From: Eudorina sp. 2006-703-Eu-15
Lineage: Eukaryota; Chlorophyta; Chlorophyceae; Chlamydomonadales; Volvocaceae
DNA length: 64,000 nucleotides
Direction: 5' to 3'
Assembly (NCBI GenBank): GCA_003117195.1
Contig: BDSI01000075.1
Span: 488,852 to 552,851 of the forward strand
Shown here: piece by piece, positions 27,037 to 37,633 of the stretch
Numbering within the stretch: position 1 is the first letter of the stretch
Layout of the letters: each line of letters begins with the position of its first letter
Translations under genes and position numbers: made by a program
Notes under the pieces: model-generated
The model's input: only the letters and a program-made list of their open reading frames with translations
Told to the model about the DNA's origin: nothing
Databases searched by the model: none

Positions 27037-28269
27037 TGACGTTCCCTGGCGTGTGGTGTTCGCGCATTGGAGCAACCTTGTGTCGCGCTGGTGCTGCTGC
27101 GCCGCGAGTTTTGAGCTTTTAGGGTGCGTTTTCGGTGGGGGCATGCAACGAACACGCAATTTGCTGTATCATTATGGCCTCTGCCTCCGAAACCATCTGT
27201 TGACCATCCATGACAATATGACCTAGACATACGCGCAGTTATTTCGGTTTCCCTGCACAGCCGGGTTGGTGTTTGTGGCTGCAAAGGGGACTTGTGTAAT
27301 TATTCCAGTCTGCCAGCACGGCTAAGTGCACGGGGTGTGTGTGTGTGTGTGTGCTGCGTGCATCATCGGCCGTGGCCTCAAAGAGCGCCCCGGTATCGCT
27401 GGCGTGTAATGTGGCTGCACAACTGTGATGTTGGATGTGTGTGTGTGTGGACGCCTGGAAAGGCTCGTGCGCCATGCCCGTGAATGCAGCACGAGTGTAG
27501 GATGCAGGACCCGAACTGTGCTACGTTGCCGTTGGGTTGGCTGGCGAACATTTATCTAGCCGCAGGAGCGGTTCTCGGACCAAGCATTCACCAAATTATT
27601 CTCCAGGATTCTGTATTGCAGAGAGAGCGTGAATGTCCGCTTCGCTACGGAAACTGTGGCATGCATCGGAGAGAGGAGAGGAAGAGAGAGAGCGAGGGGA
27701 CGAGCTCCGTTCCCAGCCGCGCAGGAAGGAACAAGTTAGTACGGAATGCGCTGTAAAATTCGGCATATAATACAGAATCCAACTAATCCTGGCAAAATCA
27801 GACGGCACTACGACCTCAAAAGGCAAGATGGAGATCGCTAGCCAACTATCACAAGCATGCTCAAAGGCAAGCACATACTCCGCCCGCTCATTGCCAAATC
27901 TTAAAACACAACATCTCATCATCCACCCCAACCACACACAACCCAGCTCCCAGCATGGCCCTCATTCAACCCTGTAAAACACCCGATTAGGCCAAACCAA
28001 AACACCACCACTGAACTATGCAAGAACATCCAACACTGTCTGTCACTGTCCGTCTGGTCGACCGGGATCATCGCATAGCCCCAACCAAGTCACTCGACCA
28101 GCTCCGGCAAACACCACCGCAGGCGCTCGCCCCCGTCACCACTCCTGAGTCCTGACATGCTGTCCACGCGGTATGACACGGCCTGCTCGCTCGGGTCCAA
28201 CGACGAGCTGCGCTGCGCTGCGCAATCAGTCGCGCCGCAGCTGCCGCCTGGCCTCCGCCGCGCAGCCAT

Positions 28270-28318
28270 GTGTGTGTGCTCTCAGGCAGGCAGCGCAGGA
28301 GAGCGTGACATGCGAGGG
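28270..28318 (+). repeat. Dispersed element family 3, copy A
   Basis: GTGTGTG followed by GGCAGGCAGCGCAGGAG and GCGTGACATGC. It is nearly repeated at 62081-62153 and partly at 55409-55510. Confidence 0.7.
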
Positions 28319-28345
28319 GCCGAGTGGCGCCCAACTCTACATGTG

Positions 28346-28350
28346 TTACA
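28346..28350 (-). terminator. TGTAA polyadenylation signal (STEEP1-like gene)
   Basis: TTACA on the plus strand (TGTAA on minus), about 140 bases beyond the stop codon at 28492-28494. Confidence 0.5.
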
Positions 28351-28491
28351 TGGTGGGGGGGGGGCATAACCCCACATAACCTGTACATCTACCCATACGA
28401 GCCGTAGGCCCAAGGGCACGCGAAAACGCCTTAAAGCACGCGCATGACGATGCACTGGCAGGAAAAAAGGAGACTACTACCGTCCAAAACT

Positions 28492-30718
28492 CTACATGTG
28501 CCGCCGCTGCCGCTTCTCTGCACGGTGCGCGGCTTGCTTCTTCAGCGATTCCCGCAGCCGCTCGTAGACCTGCGCCGGGAGCAGGGACGGGGGGGAGGGG
28601 GGGGGTATACAGCCACCCATCCTTGTCGCCAACCTCACGACGTTGGACCCGCTGCGGAACCCCCCTTGGAACGGTGTGAGCTCACGGGGACCGAACCCAC
28701 CGTACCGTATCAAAGCGGCGGCAACACAGTCCAGCAAACGACACAGATCCCGAGGGGCGGTCAGAGGGATGCCCTGACGGGGGGGAGGGAGGGATGCCCC
28801 GGCCGCTCCGGCTGCAACATCAGCGCCCAGCCAGCAAAGAGGTGGCCTCTGGAACACCTTCCGTATGGCCTGCCCTGGAGCTCTACGCACACTCCTCCTC
28901 CTCCCCCGTGGCCCTCCCTCCCTCCCGTCCCTCCTCCCCTCCCTCCTCCCCTCCCTCCTCCCCTCCCTCCCTGGCGCCCGCCTCACCTGCTCGGGTGTCA
29001 GCGAGTCCACCGTCATGATGCGGTTGCGGCTGCTCTTGGCCCTCCGGATGTCCAGCTGGGACAACCGCACGTTCAGAACCTGAGGGGCGGAGCGGGGAGG
29101 GTTGAAGAAGGGAAAGGGGGGAAGTGTGGGTGGGGCAATCCAGTCCAGTCCAGTCCAGTCCAGTGTGCAGCGGGCGACAGACCCGGCGGGGCGGTGCTGA
29201 CAGCGAGGTCGTGACGCAAGGCATGTGAAGCTCAGCCGGGAGGGTGCGACGTCGGTGCGGAGGCGGAGGGGAGCAGGGAGCAAGGTGAGCGACAAAAGGG
29301 AAGATCTTCCTGCAGCTGCAGCTGCAGCTGCCAACTCGTCCTCGCAAGGCCCATGACCCCCCCTGGACGCGCAGCCGCCCCCGAGGCGCCAGCCGGCCAG
29401 CACCCCAGCCGCCACGTCCCACCCAGCTCCACCCTGCCCCTCCTCCCGCCACCCCTCCCCTCCTTCCCTCCCCCGCCTCCTCCCGCCCCTCCCCCCATAC
29501 CATCCCTCCTCCCCCGCCCCCTCCCCAAAAGTCCCCCCGCCCCCACCTTGGCGAACAGGTCGAACAGCTCCTCGTGCACCGCATCGTTAGCCATCAGCCC
29601 CGTCACGTGCACCCGCACCACGTCGGCGGTGACGCGGGACAGAGTGCAGTTGTGCGACCGGTCCTCCAGCTCCAGACGCATCTCCACCAGACCGCTGCGC
29701 TCGCTGCGGCTGATGCAGGGCGGCACCAGCAGCCGACCCTGGGGGTATGGTGTGTGGGGGGGGGGGCGGAGGGCGCCGACGGCGGTGGCGGCGAGGTGCG
29801 GCGGCGGAGAGGCGGAAACAGGGAAGGAGGGACCAAGGCAGGGTGGGTGCACGGGTTGGGTCGGGTTGGGTCGGGTTGAGTCGAGTTAGGTTGGGTTGGT
29901 TGACAAACTGCGCTGGCTGCCCCCGAGCCTGCCGGCCCCGCCTCCACCCGCTCAGTCCTTCGACTGCCAGCCGCAGCAGGGCCGGATGCGACGCGTAGCT
30001 GCCCAACCCGGACTCGGAACTCGGAACGAGGGAGCTGCTGCCTTCCGGCAACTGGGGGATGCAAAGGCCCCCGGATCACGACCCGGCCCCTCAGCCGGGC
30101 TCACCGCCCTGCGGGCGTTCTGGTTGCTGAAGGTGGTGACCGCTCCGTCCATGATGTAGAGCAGGTTGCTGTTCAGGTCGCTCTTGTAGGCGATGGGCAG
30201 CTGCCCCAGGTTGAGCCGGTACTGCTTCTCCACGGTGTTGTTCTGCCTGCAGGGGTGGGGCGGTGCGGGTGCGAGCGCGGGGGACTGGAGTTGGGGGTGG
30301 GTGGGAAGGGGGCGGGGTTTGACTGGGGAAGGAACGGGTGCTCAGGGCGCTGGTGTATGTCCGCGGCACAGTCTCGATGTAGTCCCCTCCCTGGCGTACC
30401 TCTTAATGAACTTGACGCCCCCGTCAGTAGTGTACAATTTTATGGTATGCTCGTCCGTGTTCACGACGTACGCCCCGTCGGTTCTCCGGCGCGGCATCTT
30501 CTTCAGGTCAGCATCTGCATCCAGCCATCCGGTATAGGTCCACATAGTGCCTACTCTCTGCAACAAGGAGGGTTTGGTCGAGTGGCGTAGATGACCACCA
30601 ACGTACCTATCGTGAACGCGTGACGACCCGAGTACTTGCAGTGATAAACATAAAGTTTGGCAGAGTCGATGCGCGGACCGTCCTCGCTCGTAAACGTAAG
30701 GGTGGTGCGCTTGGGCAT
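28492..30718 (-). CDS. STEEP1-like / UPF0235 (DUF167) fusion protein
   Basis: Exons (+ coordinates, read right to left) are 30607-30718, 30400-30514, 30105-30246, 29547-29738, 28987-29079 and 28492-28569, encoding 243 residues with phases closing. The first half resembles STEEP1/CXorf56 (MPKRTTLTFTSEDG, LYVYHCKYSG, DADLKKMPRRRTDGAYV, EKQYRLNLGQLPIAY, LYIMDGAV). The second half is a DUF167 domain (EDRSHNCTLSRVTADVVRVH, VLNVRLSQLDIRRAKSSRNR, VYERLRESLKK). The same fusion is known in plants (the At5g63440 type). Cellular function in plants is unclear; animal STEEP1 aids ER exit of STING. The cysteines that form CxxC pairs in relatives are mostly absent here: CKYS replaces CxxC, and RLNLGQL replaces the second pair. 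Acceptor 30514 was chosen because it restores family spacing. Confidence 0.9.
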
Positions 30719-32920
30719 GGTGCTGAGCGCCTAAGCCCCAATGAACGAAAGGTTTATGGAGTTTAGACCTGACTAGTGTTCTGTGCCCTCCGAAAATTGC
30801 TTAAATGTAACTGTATGGAGTCCAAGCTGACTTTGCGGCAAGCTTTTGTTAAGGCTGCAAATGACTACTCCACTACCTTATCTTGGGAGAAGCTGCATTC
30901 TGCAACATGTGAAGCCCTAGCGTCAACATACTAACTCGTCAAGGTCCCAACCTTACTAATGTTGCACACCGTACAATCGTACGCGTTGCGTGATTACAGA
31001 GCGATAACGAATACATGCTCACTGGAGATTCGGTGCTCGAAATGTCTGACGACGCTGGCATCATCGTTAATGTCCCGGCGGGTGTCGTCCACGCAGGCGT
31101 CCTAGCGGCCCCAAAAGCTATCCCCCCGCTCCGTATGCGCCCTCACAGCCTCCTGGCAGACCCTAAGACGCAACTGCACACGTACCTCTGTCACCACACC
31201 CTACTTAAGTACGGTAACTCGGAAAATCGGCGCTGAAGTTCCAGTGGGACTCGTCCCGACCTTTCTCAACCGGCCACGCACCTTTCTGCGCCCTAGGGCA
31301 TTCCCCTGCCTGCTGCATTACCGCATGTGCCTGTACATGTATCGGTATTACAGTCTTACGGCACCAAGACTGGCGGCGCGCCCCGCGTGCAGCCACCACG
31401 GCCCCCCCCAGGTGTTCAAAGTCATCAAGTACCCGAGTGTGGGAGATGGGGAAGCCCCGCTTGGGGCCCGTGGGACCCTGGCCTCATGAGCCGTGTTTTC
31501 TGTGTCCAGCAGCGCGTGAGATTGTGGCTTGCAGGACCAGGGTTCTGCGCTTCGTCATGGGCTGCTGGGTATGCGCGGGCTCGGATATCTTTACGAACTT
31601 GAGCGTCCAGCAGATCATGAATGTACCCATGAATGCACCTAAGAATTTACCTGGCTTGCTGGACATCCAGTGTCAGCGCGCCACAATGGCTTCACCGCGC
31701 GCTGCCGGGTCCTGCCGAGCATGCGCGGGCTCGCCAGAATGGTATCCGACGCGCTTTCATGGCAGCGACAACAACGAAAACCTCCCTTTTTTGACTTGTA
31801 CGTTCAACAACACCACCGCTCAGGCCCAACCGAGTCACCGGCCCAGCCCAACTGACCATGCACGTCAGAACACCGTGCAAGGTTGAGCGGGCGGGAAACG
31901 CCACCGCCTTGCAGGTCGTTATGGCTGCACAGCCGGACCGTCGCGCAGGCGGTCGGATTCGCAACCAAGGGCAGCCAGCAGCCACAACCCCTGGAGTGCC
32001 TTGTAACCGGAGGTACCCACCTCGTTCCGCACATTTGCAACGCCACAAAATTTGTGACCAAGCCTGACGTTCCCGGGCGCGCAGCCAGAAACACGCCCCA
32101 CTTCAAGCGCCACACAACCCTCTTCCCATCCGGTCCCCTAGTTTCCGTTTGTGCCTTTTGTGTCGCACGATGCCCGAGTCTGCGTTTGCCAGGATGATGC
32201 CAGCCATCCATGTTGCGCAGAAGAGATGGCCGGTTACGGCAACCCCTGTCCAACAGGCCGTGGTGCCGACTGTTGCCCCTTGCCGGACCGTCCTTCGCTC
32301 CCCCGCACTGCCCCGATCCCGCCTTGCCACCCGCCAACAGGTAGCCCGGAAGGTCCCACGTCCTAAGTCCTCCCCCCCCCGCCACACGGTCCTGTACCAT
32401 ACGTCCTGTGAAACAAGAACACCAACGACTTGGTGTGCGCCGCAGCAGCCACTGGTGCGCTGATTACCGCAGCAGCAGCAGCTGCCTGCAAGGCTGCCAC
32501 CAGCGTATTGCTGGGGGGGCCCACAGCCGCGAGTGCGCCACGCCGCGGCGCAGTCACGCGAACTGCTCCCGGACCCGCGGTTCAGAGATGCCCTGCGCTG
32601 ACCTGTCTCTGCGGCAGCCTACGGCAGCAGCATTATGCAGCTGGTGTCGTCACCGTGGACCCAACCGTCCCCCTCGCCTCAAGCGCGGCGCCCGTCCAAC
32701 TTCTTTTCGTTCCTCTGCCGGAAACGGCCCAGCACAACACACGCGCGGCCATCGCCGGGGCCCTGCCTGCTGTCCTGGGCGAGGCGCACACGCCGCGGCA
32801 GCCGTGGCAGTCCGGACTGTCCAGCCAATCCAGCACAGGTCCTTCTCTTCCTCCGGCCTGCTCCGGTGCTGCGCCCTGCCGGCCCTCCTCCCCCTCCCCC
32901 TCCTCGCCCTCCTCCTTCGC
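30719..32920. other. Intergenic region between STEEP1-like and WW genes
   Basis: About 2.2 kb holding the STEEP1-like promoter and the WW gene 3' UTR. The sequence is less GC-biased than its neighbours. Open frames exist on both strands (for example 31804-32400 minus), but they have no family resemblance or splice support. A degraded mobile element is possible but not shown. Confidence 0.5.
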
Positions 32921-33846
32921 TCAGCTGATCGGTGTGTCGTCCGTGGGGCGCTCCCACTGCACCTTTTGCGTCTTCTTGTGCCAGAAGTACTGCCGCCCGT
33001 TGGGGTCCGTGGCCACCGCCCAGCCGGGGGGCAGCGCATCGTCTCCACCTGCGGGGGCGGGGCCGGGGGGAGGGGAGGGAGGGAAACACAGATGGCACCC
33101 CCGACCCAACCTTTGTCGCCAGGCTGGGTGTGTCTGGGCTGTTGTTTCTTTTTAACCCCGACCCAACCTTGCCCGCTAAGCACAGCGCCGTGTGGTGGTA
33201 CCGCAAGGTGCCGCACCAGCCTTAAGGTGTTATGGACAGTACGCAGCGACCGGATCAACATAATACAACAACAACATCAACAGCAGCAATCGGTAAAGGC
33301 CAGAACTGGGGAGCGGCTGACTGATGAGCAGCGGCCGCGCTTCCGCTTCTCCAACAGCCCTGTCAAGGCGGTCGGCGCACCCCCGGGCTGTGCTGTCCCT
33401 CGCCCTCCTCCGGCCCTCACCGGCCGCGGGCGCCGCTTTGGGGATGACCTCCGAGGGGTCCTTGTTGCGCAGGTCTTCCGCCTTTGCCATGATGTCTCCC
33501 CAGTTCAGGCCCAGCTCCTCGGCTTTGGCCTGTTGAAGGGAGGTGAGCCAGGGCGGGGAGGGGGGGCGGAGACGGGGCCCTAGGACAAGTGACCGGACCC
33601 AGAACAAGTTACAAAGCATGCTTCGGCACTCTGCCCGTCACCAGCAGACTGCTCCCTCCGAGTGTCAAGCTGTTTGCCAGCCCCCACCGGCGGAACCTGG
33701 ACGTCAGTGGTACGGCACCTTAGCCCTGTAATGCCTACACGGCGCACCTTAGCGTACGCTTGAGCCCTCGCCTCCAGGTCCTTCATGCCATCCTCCTTGA
33801 ACTTTATCCGCTCCTGGATGTCGGAGTAGTAGATGGGCTGCCGCAT
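32921..33846 (-). CDS. Small WW-domain protein
   Basis: Exons (+ coordinates, read right to left) are 33748-33846, 33421-33529 and 32921-33048, encoding 111 residues with phases closing. The N-terminal two thirds are charged and helical (MRQPIYYSDIQERIKF, KDLEARAQAYAK, AKAEELGLNWGDIMAKAEDL). The C-terminus is a WW domain from LPPGW to VQWERP, with both signature tryptophans, the NGRQYFW core and the closing proline. WW domains bind proline-rich ligands, often in splicing or transcription complexes. No partner domain is present, so it is probably an adaptor. I do not recognise the N-terminal segment. A plus-strand frame covering the same region is an antisense shadow. Confidence 0.8.
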
Positions 33847-34506
33847 GATAAACGCCTCATCACCATAAATTTGACGCCAGTTAATAGTTCCATTTGGGCA
33901 ATTTGCTGCTTGGTGCCCCAGCTGTGCGACGGGGAAGGGGTCAACACGTTGTGGCGGTTAGACGGCAAGGTTGCATGAACAAAGCATAAACCTTGCCACA
34001 CCTGGCCGCAAAGGTTGCAGCCGTTGGGATGCCAGTTAGGGTCACGGCGAAGTAAGTGGTGCTTCTCCATTCGTCAGGCTGCAGCCGGCAAATGTTCCCT
34101 AGACAATAAGCAGTATCTGATGTATGATCTTCCAAACTGTTTATGTAAAGTAAGATTATCTATAACTATTGGGCAGACATGTAAATGTGCCACAAAGCCC
34201 CGGCCTTTTCTCTTTGTGCAGGTGGCCTCGGCTTACATTCAAGGAAAATAGCGTTCAGCGATCTGTTTAAATACACGAATTACTGTAGCTTGTTATGTTG
34301 CTGCATGTCCCGGCTTTCGTTGCGGGTTCCGTACAATTCGGGCTCCTGGCCGAACTGAGCCTCCTCCTCTGTACCTCTTGGGATTGTGCACTCAGGTTGA
34401 CTTTTGAGGGGTACCAGCTGCCCTGGGAAATCACGACGGCTTTTGGTGACTGCATCGGCTTATCCTGTACAGGGCTGCTAGGAGCTAGATAGTCGGTGCG
34501 ATCACC
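33847..34506. promoter_or_regulatory. Divergent spacer between WW gene and CLPP5
   Basis: 660 bases between the two start codons must contain both promoters. It is locally AT-rich (near 34090-34300). No defined box is assigned. Confidence 0.45.
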
Positions 34507-36664
34507 ATGTCTCAAATTGTTTTCCAAAGCAAATGCTCCGCTGCCGCTTCGGCGCGGACGACGCGTAGCCGGCGGGCGACGGTGCCCAGGGCTCAGTTGT
34601 GGATGCCGACATCGGAGGTCAAGTAAGTTACGAAGGGTGTACGTAGTCTTGTGGTGATCTGCACCTGGTGATGGACTCACGTTCGCGGCTGCGATACGCG
34701 ATGGCAAGGCGTACCACATCTTCACTTGGGCGGCGCTAAGAATGCACCTGTTGTATGTATTAATAACTTTAAGTTCTCATTCTCATGATTGGCATCATGC
34801 CGAACCACACTGACTCGTGCTCACGGACTGGCGGACTGGCCGGTCCCCTTACCACGCAGGCTGGCGGTCTCGTCGCGAAACCCGCACCCGCCAGTAGTCT
34901 GCCAGGGCCCGCCCCCGCCTAACCCCCTGGTCATCGAGCGCTTCCAGGGCGTCGTCTCGCAGCTGTTCCAGCAGGTAAGGCCCCTCCTCGCCTGGTATCT
35001 ATCGCTAGGGAATCCCCGAGGATATCGCGCGGTATGCCAGCCCGCCACGTTTTACACCATCCACCCGTTTGGTCTCCCATGGCGCCCGCGCATCCTCTCC
35101 CCCCTCAGCGAGCCAAGGGCGGCGCGAAGCATCTCCCCTCTAACCCTGCCATCTCCGTCTGCACCTGATCTGCACCCGATCTGATCTGATCTGGGTCCGC
35201 CTTCATCCACTCCCTCTCTCTCTCTCTCCCTCCCACTCCGTCCACGCACCCCGCACAGCGCATCGTGCGGCTGGGTGGTGCCGTGGACGACGACATGGCC
35301 AACCTGCTGGTGGCCCAGCTGCTGTACCTGGACTCGGTGGACCAGAAGAAGGACATCACCATGTACGTCAACTCGCCGGGTGGCTCCGTCACGGCAGGTG
35401 AGCCACCACCCTCGTTAAGACTGCTGCAGGGAAGCGTGTCCGCAGGAACGAATGAAAGGGGGGAGGAATAACGAATGGAGGAAGGAATGGGGAAGGAATA
35501 TGGGAAGGAGTGGGGAAAAAGGAAGGCGCGGCTGAGGTATCTGGTGCATGTCTCGGGCGAGAATCAGTTACCCCGGCAGGCTGGCAGGGGCCGAAACGGG
35601 AAGAGGCCCGCCACAGACGAACCGGGTGTATGTCACGGGGGTTGCCAGTGTACCGGTTCCCCGGATCGAGGTGTGGTCTGCTCTGTATGGTGAGCTGGGG
35701 GCAGCTACATCAGGACAGCGAAGAGCGGGAGCTGGGCTCGTTCCCGCGGGGGCGAGATCGGATGGGCATTTGTGGCGTACGCATTGTTTACAACCCGTCT
35801 CCTGCGGGGCTGGTAAGGCTTGGGAGGTTTCGTAGTAACCGGGTGCAGGGCCAGCGGGATGCGAGGTGGTGCAAGACGCCGTGGTGGTGTGAGACCAGAC
35901 TGCGCCAAGCAACGCAATGCCATGTGCGCTAGGATGCATCTAGACCTGGATCTTTGTATCGCTGGGCCGCGTGCCGCATTCATAGTGGAAGATGCGCACT
36001 GCCAGACGGGAACAGCGGATGCCGTCGGCGGACCGGTTAGCCATCAGCGGGTCCCCCTCGGCGGTTTTATGCCCGCCTCCGCTGTGTTGCGGCGCATCGG
36101 CGCATCGGCTGCCGGACATCGTCGGGCCACGCTGCTGGTCGTGACGCATGTAGCGCTGGCCAGGGCGACCCCGGGGCGGTGTCCGGTGTGGAAGTCTTCC
36201 CGACCGCCCGTGCCCAACGATACCTTAAAGCGATGCCACGTTGCGGATCTAGAACAATTTATGCTGATCTGGAACTCCTTGTACGGACCTAGAACCGACC
36301 TCTCTCCGGGAGCCGGGGTTCCCGCGTTCGGATCTGGAACCTGCGCCGTGCCACTAAGCCCTGGCTTGGCCGCCTTTGGCCATGTCCTGGTGCGCTGGCG
36401 GGATGGTGGCAACGCTGACACCGATATGTGGCCCGCCGGCACACGCACCCAAGCCCTCACACCCTCGCTCACTCACTCGCACCTCCGCCTGTCGGGCCCT
36501 CCCGCCCGCCCCCCCCGCCTGCCCCCTCCCATCGATCCGACCCAGGTATGGCCGTGTTCGACACCATGCGGCACATCCGGCCCGACGTGAGCACCTGCTG
36601 CATCGGCATGGCTGCGTCCATGGGCGCCTTCATCCTGGCGTCGGGGCAGCAGGGCAAGCGGTAC

Positions 36665-36699
<35 letters not shown>

Positions 36700-37227
36700 T
36701 CTGGGTGGTGCCCAGGGCCAGGCCACGGATATCGAGATCCAGGCCAATGAGATTCTGCACCACAAGCTGACGCTGAACGGCTACCTGGTAGGTGGCAACG
36801 TGTGTGTTGTGACGAAATCCGCCCGACCCAAACCAAGCACCAACATGTGGTTTTTTTCGGGGGGTTTGAATATACAAACAAGCCCAGTGTGGTGGGGGTT
36901 GGGGCGGGGTGATGGCAGGCCTGGGTCGGGTGGCAGACGACCAGGTGAAGCTCACATCACCCGCCTCAAGTCCTTGGGAAGGCGACGTCACATAGGCAGG
37001 CGTAGTCACATGAACTCATCCAAGTGCCGTCCTGACACGTGTCCCGTTCCTGTTGCGATACGCAGGCTCAGTTCACAGGCCAGTCGATGGAGACCATCAC
37101 CAAGGATACTGACCGCGATTTCTTCATGTCGCCTCAGGAGGCCATTGAGTACGGTCTCGTTGACGCCATCATCGCGAAGCCGCAGCTTCTGCAGACCCGC
37201 GAGGTCCCGGTTGAGGTGCAGGCGTGA
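34507..37227 (+). CDS. CLPP5: Plastid Clp protease proteolytic subunit ClpP5
   Basis: Exons are 34507-34622, 34860-34974, 35259-35397, 36546-36787 and 37066-37227, encoding 257 residues. The first exon is a Ser/Ala/Arg-rich transit peptide ([20 protein letters not shown]). The mature enzyme has the complete Ser-His-Asp triad: Ser148 in GMAASMGAF, His173 in MIHQPLGG and Asp222 in DTDRDFF. The Ser-His and His-Asp spacings equal those of E. coli ClpP. The phrase [20 protein letters not shown] and the region through [25 protein letters not shown] match nuclear-encoded ClpP5 more than ClpP4. It is a subunit of the stromal ClpP/R barrel that works with ClpC. The long third intron (35398-36545) shows no second gene. 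Confidence 0.95.
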
Positions 37228-37400
37228 GGGCCGTGAGATAGATTTTGAGCAGGGACCGAGATGCGGGGCTCGTCGTCTGTACTATTTCATTTTATGTGCC
37301 TTTGCTGAGGTGTTGTATGTGGTGCGTGCGGAGCTGAGTCGGAACAGCTGGGACCGTTACCGTACGATGCATCCCAGAACGGTTGATGGGGCCGATATCG

Positions 37401-37405
37401 TGTAA
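37401..37405 (+). terminator. TGTAA polyadenylation signal (CLPP5)
   Basis: TGTAA about 174 bases after the CLPP5 stop. A second TGTAA lies near 37574, just before the GRV2 start, so CLPP5 and GRV2 are close head-to-tail neighbours. Confidence 0.6.
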
Positions 37406-37633
37406 CGTGCAAGTGTTGCCTAAGCTTGCAGTGCGCAGTATCGAGTCTGTAGCGCTCACTTCAATCAAAATGACTGGCGAATGCCATCTGTAAGTCGATA
37501 GGCTCTCGGACATAACGTTCATCTGGTTGTCCAACTCCCTGAGACGACCAACTGGATCAATGCTCTATTTTTGTAAAGCAAGTGCGGTTGTCACGGGTTA
37601 AATCGTCGGTGAAAGGGTTCTCGATCGTGAAGG

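Larger units (their letters stand above)
26766..28491. other. Convergent intergenic region
   Basis: Holds the 3' UTRs of FTSH1 and the minus-strand STEEP1-like gene. It has two short GT microsatellite tracts (about 27338 and 27438), an AGAG-rich run near 27670, and a family 3 element at 28270. No gene is supported. Confidence 0.6.

Noticed and set aside
31804..32400. 198-residue minus-strand frame in the STEEP1-WW spacer
   Set aside because: No recognisable motif, no splice support, and an equally open plus-strand frame. Possibly decayed mobile DNA, but nothing identifies it.
32408..33583. 391-residue plus-strand frame
   Set aside because: It overlaps the minus-strand WW gene and its introns, is low-complexity and has no family pattern. 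Antisense shadow.
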